Assembly (NCBI GenBank): GCA_944392425.1
Contig: CALXWM010000006.1
Location: 1-46,430, forward strand
Direction: 5' to 3'
From: an uncultured Clostridia bacterium
GTDB taxonomy: Bacteria; Bacillota; Clostridia; TANB77; CAG-508
DNA: 46,430 bases
Below, in pieces: positions 15,921 to 24,780 of this stretch; position 1 is the first letter of the stretch; each line of letters starts with the position of its first letter. The notes beneath the pieces are model-generated. The model worked only from the letters and a program-made list of their open reading frames with translations, was not told the DNA's origin and ran no database searches. The translations under genes and the position numbers were made by a program.

Positions 15921-16674
15921 TTAGCTCACCTCCAAGAAGTGTAACAACTTCTATTATTCTTTCAAAGAACTCTTTACGGCTTTGTGAGCCTTTTATTAAT
16001 TCATTAAAAATTTTTCCATCTTTTATAAATAAAATTCTGTCTGCATAACTGGCTGTATAAGCATCGTGTGTAACAAGTAAAATTGTTGCATTTAGATTTT
16101 TATTTAAATTTTCAAAACTATCAAGCAATTGTCTGGCAGATTTTGAATCCAATGCTCCTGTTGGCTCATCTGCTAAAACTAATTTAGGATTAGTAATAAT
16201 TGCTCTAGCTGATGCAATTCTTTGCTTTTGTCCTCCAGATACTTGGTAAGGATATTTCTTTAAAATTTCTTTTATTCCAAGTTTTTCTGCAACATTTTCT
16301 ATTCTTTCTTTTATTTCTTTAGGGTTAACTCTTTGTATTGTTAATGCTAGTGCAATATTTTCAAATGCTGTTAATGTGTCTAACAAATTAAAATCTTGAA
16401 ATATAAATCCAAGCTCTTCTCTTCTAAATTTATTAAGTTTATTTCCTTTTAGCTTAGTTATATCAGTGCCATTGATTATAATATTTCCTGATGTAACTCT
16501 ATCAATTGTAGAAATACAATTTAACAATGTTGTTTTTCCAGAGCCAGATGCACCCATTATTCCTACAAATTCTCCCTCTTGTACTTTAAAACTAATATTA
16601 TCTATGGCTTTTGTTAAGTTTGATTTATTACCATAGTATTTTTCTACGTTTCTAACTTCTAAAACGTCTTTCAT
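15907..16674 (-). CDS. bceA: BceA-type ABC transporter ATP-binding protein
   Basis: This 255 aa ATPase energises the adjacent permease. Walker A is GASGSGKT (about 41-48), the Q loop IFQDFNLLD, the signature VSGGQKQR (about 145-152), and Walker B with the Glu at LVLADEPTGALD (about 165-176), followed by the H loop VTHD. The MacB/BceA-like features LEVRNVEKYYG and ENIALALTI are present. The ATG at 16674 has AAGGGAGAAAA upstream. It begins the bceAB operon; a separate promoter region with a BceR-type operator lies within the 300 bp upstream. Confidence 0.94.
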   Translation of the reverse strand: MKDVLEVRNVEKYYGNKSNLTKAIDNISFKVQEGEFVGIMGASGSGKTTLLNCISTIDRVTSGNIIINGTDITKLKGNKLNKFRREELGFIFQDFNLLDTLTAFENIALALTIQRVNPKEIKERIENVAEKLGIKEILKKYPYQVSGGQKQRIASARAIITNPKLVLADEPTGALDSKSARQLLDSFENLNKNLNATILLVTHDAYTASYADRILFIKDGKIFNELIKGSQSRKEFFERIIEVVTLLGGELNDVI

Positions 16675-16828
16675 AAAATTTTCTCCCTTCTTGTGAACTT
16701 TTGCGTTACAATTTTCAATAAATATTTGTAAAAATGCTATATGTGTTTTGAAACTAGTGTAACACCCCTGTTGATTATATTTTAAACTCTTTTTATATTA
16801 CTTGCCATCGATTTATATTAATTTAAAG

Positions 16829-16872
16829 TGACATTTTTGTAAGATTTCAAAGTAGTTTTACATCTAATGTAA
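16829..16872 (-). promoter_or_regulatory. BceR-type operator and second palindrome upstream of bceA
   Basis: TGACATTTTTGTAA (16829-16842) fits the TNACA-N4-TGTAA consensus described for BceR-like regulators exactly. A second inverted repeat, TTACAT-CTA-ATGTAA, is at 16858-16872, 29 bp away from the start of the first. Both lie about 155-200 bp upstream of the bceA start. The first is likely the main BceR site; the second may be an auxiliary site. Confidence 0.7.
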
Positions 16873-16931
16873 CAAATTTGATTAGATTGCTCAAATCTGC
16901 TAAAATCTAAAACTCTTTATAAATTTAAGAC

Positions 16932-16968
16932 GGCAATACCCCGAGTGGAACACCACCCGGGGTTTGCC
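16932..16968 (-). terminator. GC-rich terminator-like hairpin of the inserted gene
   Basis: On the minus strand GGCAAACCCCGGGTGG pairs with CCACTCGGGGTATTGCC around a TGTT loop (16 bp, one bulge, one wobble). It starts two bases after the end of the reading frame that continues the gene at 17153. It is much richer in GC than neighbouring terminators and lacks a perfect T-run. Confidence 0.65.
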
Positions 16969-16969
16969 T

Positions 16970-17152
16970 TTAGATTTTGAATAGAAGGATTCTCTCCGAC
17001 TTCTCAATTTTTGTTAAATCTTCTTTGATAACTCGACGAAAAATATCCAGAGTTCGCCACGCACCATCCGCTAACTTAACATACTTTTTGTAAACAGATG
17101 TCTTTGTTGCGTAGTTGAAGAATACCAATACTGCAAAGTTTGCACTTTCTTT
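16970..17152 (-). pseudogene. in-frame continuation of the inserted gene beyond a TAA
   Basis: Directly after the stop of the gene at 17153 the same frame stays open for 60 more codons (KESANFAVLVFFNYATKTSV, then ...WRTLDIFRRVIKEDL...) to a TAA at 16970. There is no ATG or convincing SD, so it is unlikely to be a separate gene. Codons such as GCG, CTG, TCG and CGT are uncommon in this genome. Either one nonsense mutation split a 141-codon gene, or the stop is read through. Confidence 0.5.
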
Positions 17153-17395
17153 TTATTTGACACGTTGCAAATAGCTATATTCTGCAGCAATGTCATCTGC
17201 GAGCATCTTAACCAAAGTTTTGTTTCTGGTCACCTTAATGCCCATCCACGCCAGTTCCTCTTTACTATACCACTCTTGTTGATTATCTGCTTGATCAAAC
17301 AAGAATGGTGTTGTTTTTCCTTCTTTCAAAGCCTTGATTAACCGTCTGTCTTCCTTCCGGTCAGCCCAGAAGGCCTTGAATTTGTCTAATACCAT
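17153..17395 (-). CDS. hypothetical protein, foreign-looking insertion in the bce locus
   Basis: I do not recognise this 80 aa protein. It is soluble and charged (FWADRKEDRRLIKALKEGK, then QEWYSKEELAWMGIKVTR), with no membrane segment and no known motif. Base composition is clearly richer in GC than the neighbours, with codons rare in this window. It has its own near-consensus promoter (17433-17461) and a GC-rich terminator hairpin (16932-16968), so it is an independent unit placed between bceS and bceA. The ATG at 17395 is 12 bases after AAGGAG; a TTG at 17407 touches the SD. The frame continues after the stop (see 16970-17152), so the present product may be truncated. Confidence 0.6.
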   Translation of the reverse strand: MVLDKFKAFWADRKEDRRLIKALKEGKTTPFLFDQADNQQEWYSKEELAWMGIKVTRNKTLVKMLADDIAAEYSYLQRVK

Positions 17396-17432
17396 AAGAT
17401 ATTTCAACTCCTTCTACAAGTTTTACAGGTTT

Positions 17433-17461
17433 ATTATACCATATTTTTGAAATTATGTAAA
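17433..17461 (-). promoter_or_regulatory. promoter of the inserted gene
   Basis: TTTACA (17461-17456) and TATAAT (17438-17433) are 17 bp apart on the minus strand, preceded in the transcript by AGAAGGAG. It is among the best sigma-A matches in the window. Confidence 0.75.
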
Positions 17462-17546
17462 GTTCTCGCTTTTTTATAATAAATTTCTTTCCTCGTTTTG
17501 TTTAAAGGCACATATAGTAACGAAAGAATTTCTTTCAAACTACTCT

Positions 17547-17631
17547 TTTTTACATTTTGCCTACTAAAATTTTGCAATAAAATTTATAATTTTACATTTT
17601 GTTTACTAAAATTTTGCACTAATATTTATAA
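17547..17631. repeat. tandem duplication of a 43 bp unit
   Basis: A unit starting TTTTACATTTTGCCTACTAA and ending TTTATAA (17547-17589) is repeated at 17590-17631 with six or so changes. It lies just past the stop codon of bceS. Confidence 0.75.
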
Positions 17632-17634
17632 TTC

Positions 17635-18648
17635 TCACATTTCTGTCATACTATTAACTGGAAAAGTAATTTTTACAACTGTGCCTTCTCCTTCTTTAGA
17701 ATCAAGCTTTATTCCCAAGTCTAATTTATCACATAATTTTTTACATAAATAAAGGCCAATTCCTGTTGACTTTTTGCCTATCAATCTTCCATTTTCGCCA
17801 GTAAAGCCTTTTTCAAATACTCTCGAAATGTCTTTTTCTTTAATTCCAATTCCATTATCTTTAACCCAAAGTGTAACACTGTCCTTCTTCTCTTCTGAAT
17901 ATATTTCAATTTTCTTATCTTCTTTTTTTGTGTATTTAATACTATTTTGAATTATTTGATTTAAAATAAAAATGCACCATTTGCTATCTGTGTATACTAT
18001 TTTGTCTAAATCATACAAATTTAATTCAATATTATTGTATACTATTGACTCTTTATTTCTCATAACTGCTGAATTAACAATTTCTTTAAGACTACTCTTG
18101 CTTACCATATAATCTTTTTCGACAGTATTGCTTCTTGCATAGAAAAGCACTTGCTCTATATAATTTTCCATCTTATTTATTTCTTCATCTATGCTTTTTG
18201 TTATATCAGATTTATTATTTTCAATAATTAACTTACTTGTAGCTATTGGTATTTTAATTTCATGTATCCACATTTCAATATAATCTTTGTAGTCTTCCAC
18301 TGCAAACTTATATTTATTTACATTTTCAATCATTGCCTTGTTAGTCTGTTTAAGTGTCTCTTTTAAAATCTTTCCTTCCTGAAAATTTGCATTTGGTATT
18401 ATTTCAGAAATTAAATATTTTTCTTCCAACTGATTTAGATTTGATTCTAGTGTATCATAATAAGATTTTTTGTTTATGAATTCGGCTATATTGAAAATTA
18501 AATAAATTGCTGTTGGAACAGCTACAATGTATACAGCTATAAATCCCTCTACATTATATGGTATTAAAAATACCAAAATTGTAAACAGTGCTAATACTAG
18601 CACTGTAAAAGATAGAAGTTTTCCTTTTATAAAACCTTTTAAGCTCAT
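17635..18648 (-). CDS. bceS: BceS-type sensor histidine kinase
   Basis: This intramembrane-sensing kinase of 337 aa has two membrane segments (about 13-30 and 35-54) separated by only a few residues, so it has no extracellular sensor and depends on the BceAB transporter for input. The HisKA-like box is EMWIHEIKIPIATSKLII with His129. The ATPase has NQIIQNSIKYT, DNGIGIKEKDISRVFEKGFT and STGIGLYLCKKL. The order bceR-bceS followed by bceA-bceB is that of a classical Bce module, here interrupted by the small gene at 17153. The ATG at 18648 has AGGAGAACTATTAAA ahead. Confidence 0.93.
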   Translation of the reverse strand: MSLKGFIKGKLLSFTVLVLALFTILVFLIPYNVEGFIAVYIVAVPTAIYLIFNIAEFINKKSYYDTLESNLNQLEEKYLISEIIPNANFQEGKILKETLKQTNKAMIENVNKYKFAVEDYKDYIEMWIHEIKIPIATSKLIIENNKSDITKSIDEEINKMENYIEQVLFYARSNTVEKDYMVSKSSLKEIVNSAVMRNKESIVYNNIELNLYDLDKIVYTDSKWCIFILNQIIQNSIKYTKKEDKKIEIYSEEKKDSVTLWVKDNGIGIKEKDISRVFEKGFTGENGRLIGKKSTGIGLYLCKKLCDKLDLGIKLDSKEGEGTVVKITFPVNSMTEM

Positions 18649-18737
18649 TTTAATAGTTCTCCTTTAATTGCTCTATTTATCTAATACATAGTCTTTTTTG
18701 ATGTTTGACCTTTTTCATCATTTTCTATTTTTTCATA

Positions 18738-19409
18738 CTATTTTAAAAGATATCCCTGTCCTCTTCTTGTTTCAATCAAATCTTGCAACTCAACTTCTTC
18801 AAGTTTTGTTCTTAGTCTTTTCATATTTACTGTGAGAGTATTATCATCTATAAAACTTTCGCTCTCCCATAAATAATTTATTATTTCTTCTCTTGAAACA
18901 ATTTGACCTCTTTTCGATACTAAAAAGTATAGTATTTTTAATTCATTCTTAGTGAGTTCAATCTGCGTATTTCCTTTTTCCAGCATACTTTTTGACACAT
19001 TTAATATGAAATCTTGGCAATCAATCTTATTTTGATTTGTATCAGTTATTTTACTTCTTCTAAGAAGTCCTGCTATTTTAGCAAGCAATATTTGTAAATT
19101 AAAAGGTTTTGTAACATATTGGTCTGCGCCATAATTTAAGCTTATTAGCTCGTCCAACTCATTGTCTTTACTTGTTATCATAATTATAGGTACATTTGAT
19201 ACTTTTCTTATTTCTTTTAAAATATATTCTCCATCTATATTTGGTAAATTTATATCCAATAATATTAAATCAGAATTAATTTCAATCGCATCTTTTACTG
19301 GATTTTCAAAATTTTCTAAACTTGTTGCTTCATATCCATTTTTATTTAAAAATATTTCTAATTCTTTTCTTAATTTTTCATCATCTTCAATTATTAGAAT
19401 TTTTGACAT
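18738..19409 (-). CDS. bceR: BceR-type OmpR-family response regulator
   Basis: The 223 aa regulator has the receiver domain with IIEDDEKLRKELEIFL, phospho-acceptor Asp52 (LILLDINLPNIDG) and Lys in YGADQYVTKPFN. The winged helix has ELTKNELKILYFLVSKRGQI, DNTLTVNMKRLRTKLEE and ETRRGQGYLLK. It should be phosphorylated by BceS and activate bceAB through the operator at 16829. ATG at 19409 has GGGGGTGGAAT in front. The gap of 89 bp to bceS holds no hairpin, so the two are co-transcribed. Confidence 0.93.
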   Translation of the reverse strand: MSKILIIEDDEKLRKELEIFLNKNGYEATSLENFENPVKDAIEINSDLILLDINLPNIDGEYILKEIRKVSNVPIIMITSKDNELDELISLNYGADQYVTKPFNLQILLAKIAGLLRRSKITDTNQNKIDCQDFILNVSKSMLEKGNTQIELTKNELKILYFLVSKRGQIVSREEIINYLWESESFIDDNTLTVNMKRLRTKLEEVELQDLIETRRGQGYLLK

Positions 19410-19578
19410 ATTCCACCCCCAATGACTTTAGTAAAAGCTTTTTCTTAATTGTAATTTATTCTATGCACATTTTTCATTTTAGGTCAAGTATTATTCTACG
19501 CTTTTGCGCTAAACTTTTTAGTTACAATTTAATTATTCCTTGCTACTTAGCCTTAAAATAAAAAATAAAATATTCTCT

Positions 19579-19656
19579 TTACAATATTATTACAAAAATA
19601 ACATTTCAAAATTTTTGTTTTTTACTCTTGATAAGTTTTTAAGATTGTATTATCAT
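19579..19656 (+). promoter_or_regulatory. tdk promoter with upstream 11-bp-spaced direct repeat
   Basis: TTGATA (19628-19633) and TATCAT (19651-19656) are 17 bp apart ahead of tdk. Upstream, TTACAA is repeated at 19579-19584 and 19590-19595, the same hexamer and spacing as before the VanR-like gene. The repeat could serve bceR or tdk; its role is inferred. Confidence 0.5.
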
Positions 19657-19692
19657 ACTTAGGCAAGAATAATTTTAGAGGGGTAATAAAAA

Positions 19693-20256
19693 ATGGGTGA
19701 CATAAACGTATATTCTGGACCAATGAAATGTGGCAAAACTCAACAAATTCTTAATGAGTACAAAAGGCAATTAATCGCAGGAAAAAAAGTAAAAATGTTC
19801 AAACCTTCTATTGATACAAGAACAGCAAATAATGTTGTTGCTTCTAGAAATGGTATAGATATCCCTGCAATTTGCATAAGCAGAATCTCAGATTTAGAAA
19901 AATATGAAGCTGATGTTTATTGTATTGACGAATTTCAGTTTTTAAAAGGTAATGTAAAAGTTATTGAACAAATGGCTGATTGTGGTAAGAAATTTTTCAT
20001 TGCTGGTTTAAATCTTACAGCCGAAAAAAAACCTTTTGGAAAAATGGCTGATCTATTATGTATATCTGATAATGTGCATATGTTAACTGCTATTTGTGAT
20101 AATTGTAAAAATGAAAATGCAGTTCTTAGCTATTATAAAGGTGGCAAAGATACTGATATTGCTATAGGAGACAGACAATATATGGCTCTTTGTAGACATT
20201 GTTATGATATATTATCTAGGCAAGATGAATTAAGTAGAAAACAAGCTCAGGCATAA
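19693..20256 (+). CDS. tdk: thymidine kinase (type II, zinc-binding)
   Basis: The enzyme phosphorylates deoxythymidine for salvage. The P-loop is GPMKCGKT (about 9-16; the usual form is GPMFSGKS). VYCIDEFQFL includes the catalytic Glu80, and the zinc-binding lasso is formed by CDNC (135, 138) and CRHC (167, 170). At 187 aa it has the normal length. The replacement of FS by KC in the P-loop is unusual but leaves the GKT core. ATG at 19693 has AGAGGGGTAATAAAAA upstream. It is a single-gene unit: its own promoter precedes it and a terminator overlaps its stop codon. Confidence 0.88.
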   Translation: MGDINVYSGPMKCGKTQQILNEYKRQLIAGKKVKMFKPSIDTRTANNVVASRNGIDIPAICISRISDLEKYEADVYCIDEFQFLKGNVKVIEQMADCGKKFFIAGLNLTAEKKPFGKMADLLCISDNVHMLTAICDNCKNENAVLSYYKGGKDTDIAIGDRQYMALCRHCYDILSRQDELSRKQAQA

Positions 20257-20268
20257 GTCTGAGCTTTT
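20243..20268 (+). terminator. terminator overlapping the tdk stop codon
   Basis: AAGCTCAG and CTGAGCTT form an 8 bp stem; the TAA stop lies in the loop and TTTAATATTATT follows. Confidence 0.7.
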
Positions 20269-20350
20269 AATATTATTAACTATTATTCTATATTACGCTT
20301 CTAATACGAAAATAATAACTTTATTATTTTGTATATCGCAACTAACATTT

Positions 20351-20851
20351 CTAAAATGGAAACCAAGGAAATAGTATTATAACTGCACCTAGTATTACTG
20401 CCAATGTCATTTGAGCATCCTCTGGATTGTCAAATCCAAAGTCAAGCTCTCCTGTTGGAGGTAATTCTGCTCCATCTATAACAAATAATTTAACATTATC
20501 TATTTGTTCGTAGTTAAAACTTGAGTTAAACGATGCTTGTTCTCCAGGATTTAGATCATCTAGTTTAACGTATTTTGTTCCTAGTAATACTCCTCGTTTT
20601 GAATAACTATCAATTTTTAAATATTTATTTGTTACTGGTACATCTGTATTATTGGTAACTATTCCATTTACATATCCATTAAGATAAGTAGCTTTTGTTT
20701 CTGTAACTTGCACATCAAGAATAGAACTCTCTACTGAGTAGTCTTTTGTAAGGTAAGCACTTTTTAGAACATAAAATGAACCTATGTCAACAATTATGTA
20801 CACTATGATAATGGCTAAAAAGTACTTAAAAAATGTTTTCATTCTACTCAT
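20351..20851 (-). CDS. hypothetical membrane protein with FxLYD-like extracellular domain
   Basis: The 166 aa protein has an N-terminal membrane segment (about 6-26) and a C-terminal one (LAVILGAVIILFPWFPF). The region between resembles small Ig-like FxLYD domains: YLNGYVNGIVTNNTDVPVTN, then KLDDLNPGEQASFNSSFNYE. Such domains stabilise surface proteins; no enzymatic motif is seen. It lies between tdk and lexA, convergent to tdk and alone on its strand. The ATG at 20851 has AAAGGGTATAATT. Function is unknown. Confidence 0.7.
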   Translation of the reverse strand: MSRMKTFFKYFLAIIIVYIIVDIGSFYVLKSAYLTKDYSVESSILDVQVTETKATYLNGYVNGIVTNNTDVPVTNKYLKIDSYSKRGVLLGTKYVKLDDLNPGEQASFNSSFNYEQIDNVKLFVIDGAELPPTGELDFGFDNPEDAQMTLAVILGAVIILFPWFPF

Positions 20852-20936
20852 AATTATACCCTTTCATTTTTTGCTTATAAAATACTTTATTAAAATTTAT
20901 TTTTCATTATAAAATTAAAATAAAGTTTTAACTAAA

Positions 20937-21614
20937 TTACATTTTTCTAAATACTCCACAAACTTTTCCTAGTATTTTACAATCTGGAACAATTATTGGA
21001 TCCATCGTACTATTTTCTGGTTGCAAACGAATGTGACCTTTTTCTTTGTAAAAAGTTTTAACTGTCGCCTCATCATCAATAAGAGCAACAACTATTTGCC
21101 CATTTTCTGCAGAATTTGTTTTTTTAACTAATATGTAATCTCCGTCAAGAATACCTGCTTCAATCATACTTTCGCCTCTAACTGTAAGCATAAAGCTTTC
21201 ACTATTTCCTATAAAATCTATAGGAATTGGGAATGTATCTGTTATGTTTTCTACTGCTAATATAGGTTGACCAGCTGTTATTTTGCCTACTAATGGTACA
21301 TTGACCATTTCTTTGTTTGAATAGTATTCTTTTGTAGCACTAACACCTAAAGCATCAGAAACAACATTTTCGCCTTTGAAATTTTTAAGCAATCTTATAG
21401 TTCTACCCTTTTGGTTTTCCTTTTTTACATACCCTCTCTCTTCAAGTACTTTTAAGTATCCTTGAACTGTAGCAGTTGAATTAAGCCCTACCGCTTTACA
21501 AATTTCTCTAACAGATGGTGCAAATCCATTAGTTATAATTTCTTTTTGTATAAATTTAAGTATGTCTCTTTCTCTTTTATTTAGCCCATTGCTATCTCTT
21601 CTAGATTTGTTCAT
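20937..21614 (-). CDS. lexA: LexA repressor
   Basis: LexA represses SOS genes until RecA-ssDNA stimulates its self-cleavage. The winged helix is typical (NKRERDILKFIQKEIITNGF, then APSVREICKAVGLNSTATVQ). The cleavage site is Ala114-Gly115 in GKITAGQPI, with the catalytic Ser149 (GESM) and Lys186 (EATVKTF) both present. At 225 aa its length is normal, with a linker of about 30 residues. The ATG at 21614 has AAAGGGG upstream. A palindrome over its -35 box suggests autoregulation. A family C-like motif lies in its leader. Confidence 0.95.
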   Translation of the reverse strand: MNKSRRDSNGLNKRERDILKFIQKEIITNGFAPSVREICKAVGLNSTATVQGYLKVLEERGYVKKENQKGRTIRLLKNFKGENVVSDALGVSATKEYYSNKEMVNVPLVGKITAGQPILAVENITDTFPIPIDFIGNSESFMLTVRGESMIEAGILDGDYILVKKTNSAENGQIVVALIDDEATVKTFYKEKGHIRLQPENSTMDPIIVPDCKILGKVCGVFRKM

Positions 21615-21650
21615 ATTAAATACCCCTTTCCTTTTTATATTTATTTTTAA

Positions 21651-21677
21651 TGTCAGTAGGGACGTTCCTTTTTGACA
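21651..21677. repeat. family C-like motif in the lexA leader (C5)
   Basis: TGTCAGTAGGGACGTTCC followed by TTTTTGACA has the GGGACG-TCC-TTTT core of family C, bounded by TGTCA/TGACA. It sits between the lexA promoter and its SD. Confidence 0.5.
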
Positions 21678-21731
21678 GCACTCTAAACTATCTAAGGCCC
21701 TATTGACAATCTCTTTATTAAAACTATAAAT

Positions 21732-21764
21732 ATAATATCATAAAGAAAGTTGTTTGTCAAACAA
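21732..21764 (-). promoter_or_regulatory. lexA promoter with candidate LexA operator
   Basis: On the minus strand TTGACA (21760-21755) and TATTAT (21737-21732) are 17 bp apart. The perfect palindrome TTGTTTGACAAACAA (21764-21750) covers the -35 box, a position that would repress lexA. The motif differs from the Bacillus CGAACN4GTTCG box, so its identity as a LexA site is inference. Confidence 0.6.
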
Positions 21765-21802
21765 AAGTTTTAAAAAAATTTGTTTTTGTTTAATTTTTCG
21801 TT

Positions 21803-21844
21803 AAAAAATATTTTCCGTTGGGGACGGTCCTTTTCATAAAATGT
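21803..21844. repeat. family C repeat, copy C4
   Basis: AAAATATTTTCCGTTGGGGA followed by CGGTCCTTTTCATAAAAT is the reverse complement of the first half of C3 with few changes. It ends directly at the obg stop codon (21845). Confidence 0.75.
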
Positions 21845-23197
<1,353 letters not shown>

Positions 23198-23206
23198 TTA
23201 TAACTT

Positions 23207-24256
23207 TTAATAATCAAGCTTCATTGACTTTTTAACTTTCTCCATTGTTTCTTTTGCAATCACTTTTGCTTTATCTGTTCCTGCCATAAGTATATCCATA
23301 ACTTCTTTTGGATTTTCTTCATAATGTTTTCTTTTATCTCTAATTGGTTCTAAAACTTTATTTACACTATCTATTAATTGTTTTTTGCATGCTACGCATC
23401 CTCTTTTTCCTGCTTTACATTCTGCACAAACATTTTTACATTCTTCCTTATCTGTAAATAAATTATGATAATAATAAACCATACAAACATCAGGATTTCC
23501 TGGATCATCTTTTTTTATTCTAGCAGGGTCAGTTACTGCTGACATTACTTTTTCTTTTATTGTATCTAAATCATCAGATAAGTACAAGGCATTTCCAAGA
23601 GATTTACCCATTTTTACATTTCCATCTAAACCTTTAATTCTAATATTGTCACTCATTACTGCAACTGGTTCTCTTAAAGTTTCACCATATATGCTATTAA
23701 ATTTTCTAACTATTTCTCTACATTGTTCAATTAATGGTAATTGGTCTTCACCAACTGGCACATATGTAGCATCAAAACAAGTTATATCTGCAGCTTGGCT
23801 TACTGGATAGCCTAAAAATCCATATGTAACACTTTCACCAAAAATATTTCTTTTTTGAGCTATTTCCGTTTTTACAGTAGGATTTCGCTCTAACCTTGCT
23901 ATTGTTACTAAGTTTGAGTAAAACACTGTAAGTTCAGCAATTTCTGGAATTAATGATTGTATAAAAAATGTTACTTTATTTGGGTCTAAACCTACTGCTA
24001 ATTCATCCATTACTATTTGACTAACACTTTGTTTTACTTTATCTGGATTATTAAAATTGTCTGTTAGTGCTTGTACATCAGCTACTTCAATAAAAGTTTG
24101 AAATTTATCTTGCAACTCTATTCTACTTTTTAAAGATCCAAAATAATGTCCAATGTGTAATTTTCCTGTTGGTCTATCACCAGTAAGTATTCTTAATCTC
24201 TTGTCTGGTTTAACATCTTTTAAATTAATTTTTTCATCATTTACTAAATTATCCAT
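23207..24256 (-). CDS. trpS: tryptophanyl-tRNA synthetase
   Basis: This class Ic synthetase charges tRNA-Trp. The HIGH motif is HIGHYFGS (34-37) and the KMSKS loop is KMGKS (215-219). The central PVGEDQLP and the Trp-binding MSDN...GNVKMGKS region are present. A cysteine cluster (about 273, 277, 280, 287, 290: CKNVCAECKAGKRGCVACKK) in the C-terminal domain may bind a metal or an iron-sulfur cluster, as known for one TrpRS subgroup. The ATG at 24256 has TTAGGAGAATTCG upstream. No T-box leader lies in front; the gap instead holds repeat B3. Confidence 0.95.
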   Translation of the reverse strand: MDNLVNDEKINLKDVKPDKRLRILTGDRPTGKLHIGHYFGSLKSRIELQDKFQTFIEVADVQALTDNFNNPDKVKQSVSQIVMDELAVGLDPNKVTFFIQSLIPEIAELTVFYSNLVTIARLERNPTVKTEIAQKRNIFGESVTYGFLGYPVSQAADITCFDATYVPVGEDQLPLIEQCREIVRKFNSIYGETLREPVAVMSDNIRIKGLDGNVKMGKSLGNALYLSDDLDTIKEKVMSAVTDPARIKKDDPGNPDVCMVYYYHNLFTDKEECKNVCAECKAGKRGCVACKKQLIDSVNKVLEPIRDKRKHYEENPKEVMDILMAGTDKAKVIAKETMEKVKKSMKLDY

Positions 24257-24288
24257 CGAATTCTCCTAACTAAATGTATATTTTTTAT

Positions 24289-24446
24289 TAATTTCAATAT
24301 ATGTTCTGGAGCATTTCAGCAAACGGTTGCAGCGCGAGCATTTTTGATTTTAACTAAGTATAACTGCAGAGTGACGCGGGCAAGCTGGAGCGAGAGTCAC
24401 GAGCGACCCGCGCAGTGAAATGCAGAAGAACATATATTGAAATTAT
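24289..24446. repeat. family B inverted-repeat element, copy B3
   Basis: Arms AATTTCAATATATGTTCT and AGAACATATATTGAAATT pair perfectly, followed inward by GAGCATTTCA/TGAAATGC. The interior has GCAAGCTGGAGCGA (24380-24393) with CGCGGG and CCCGCG and GTGAC/GTCAC pairs. It fills the gap between trpS and the RNHCP gene. Confidence 0.8.
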
Positions 24447-24463
24447 AAATACTAAAATAATTA

Positions 24464-24769
24464 CTAACTACATACAGTAAGTTGTATAAGTAAGTCCATA
24501 TCATCATCAATAGCCGATTTATTTTTTCTTATTGCTCCACATTTTTCACATTTATATATTATCACATAACCCTTTTTACTATCAAGTTCTACTTGAACAG
24601 GTTTTAAAAGTCCCCTGCATTCCGCTTCTCTATCTCCGGGCATATTGTCCACATGCTTAGAATATAGGCAGTGCGGACAATGGTCCCTTGATGTATAGCC
24701 TAATTTCGAGACTTTTTTACCACAATTTTCACAAACAAATTCTTCATCTCTTTTTGTAAATTGTTTCAT
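24464..24769 (-). CDS. RNHCP domain zinc-ribbon protein
   Basis: This small protein of 101 aa has three CxxC pairs. Its family name comes from the conserved R-N-H-C-P block, here TSRDHCPHCLYSKHVDNMPGD, which matches PF12647 apart from Asp in place of Asn. The remaining core FVCENCGKKV and YKCEKCGAIRKNK form zinc ribbons. Function is unknown; the family is near-universal in clostridia and probably binds nucleic acid or ribosome (inference). The ATG at 24769 has AGAGGAAAAAA and lies 11 bp from the stop of the nucleoside kinase gene, so the two are co-transcribed. Confidence 0.85.
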   Translation of the reverse strand: MKQFTKRDEEFVCENCGKKVSKLGYTSRDHCPHCLYSKHVDNMPGDREAECRGLLKPVQVELDSKKGYVIIYKCEKCGAIRKNKSAIDDDMDLLIQLTVCS

Positions 24770-24780
24770 TTTTTTCCTCT

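Noticed and set aside
24257..24463. T-box leader for trpS
   Set aside because: No T-box sequence (TGGNACCGCG-type) or specifier structure; the hairpin is repeat B3.
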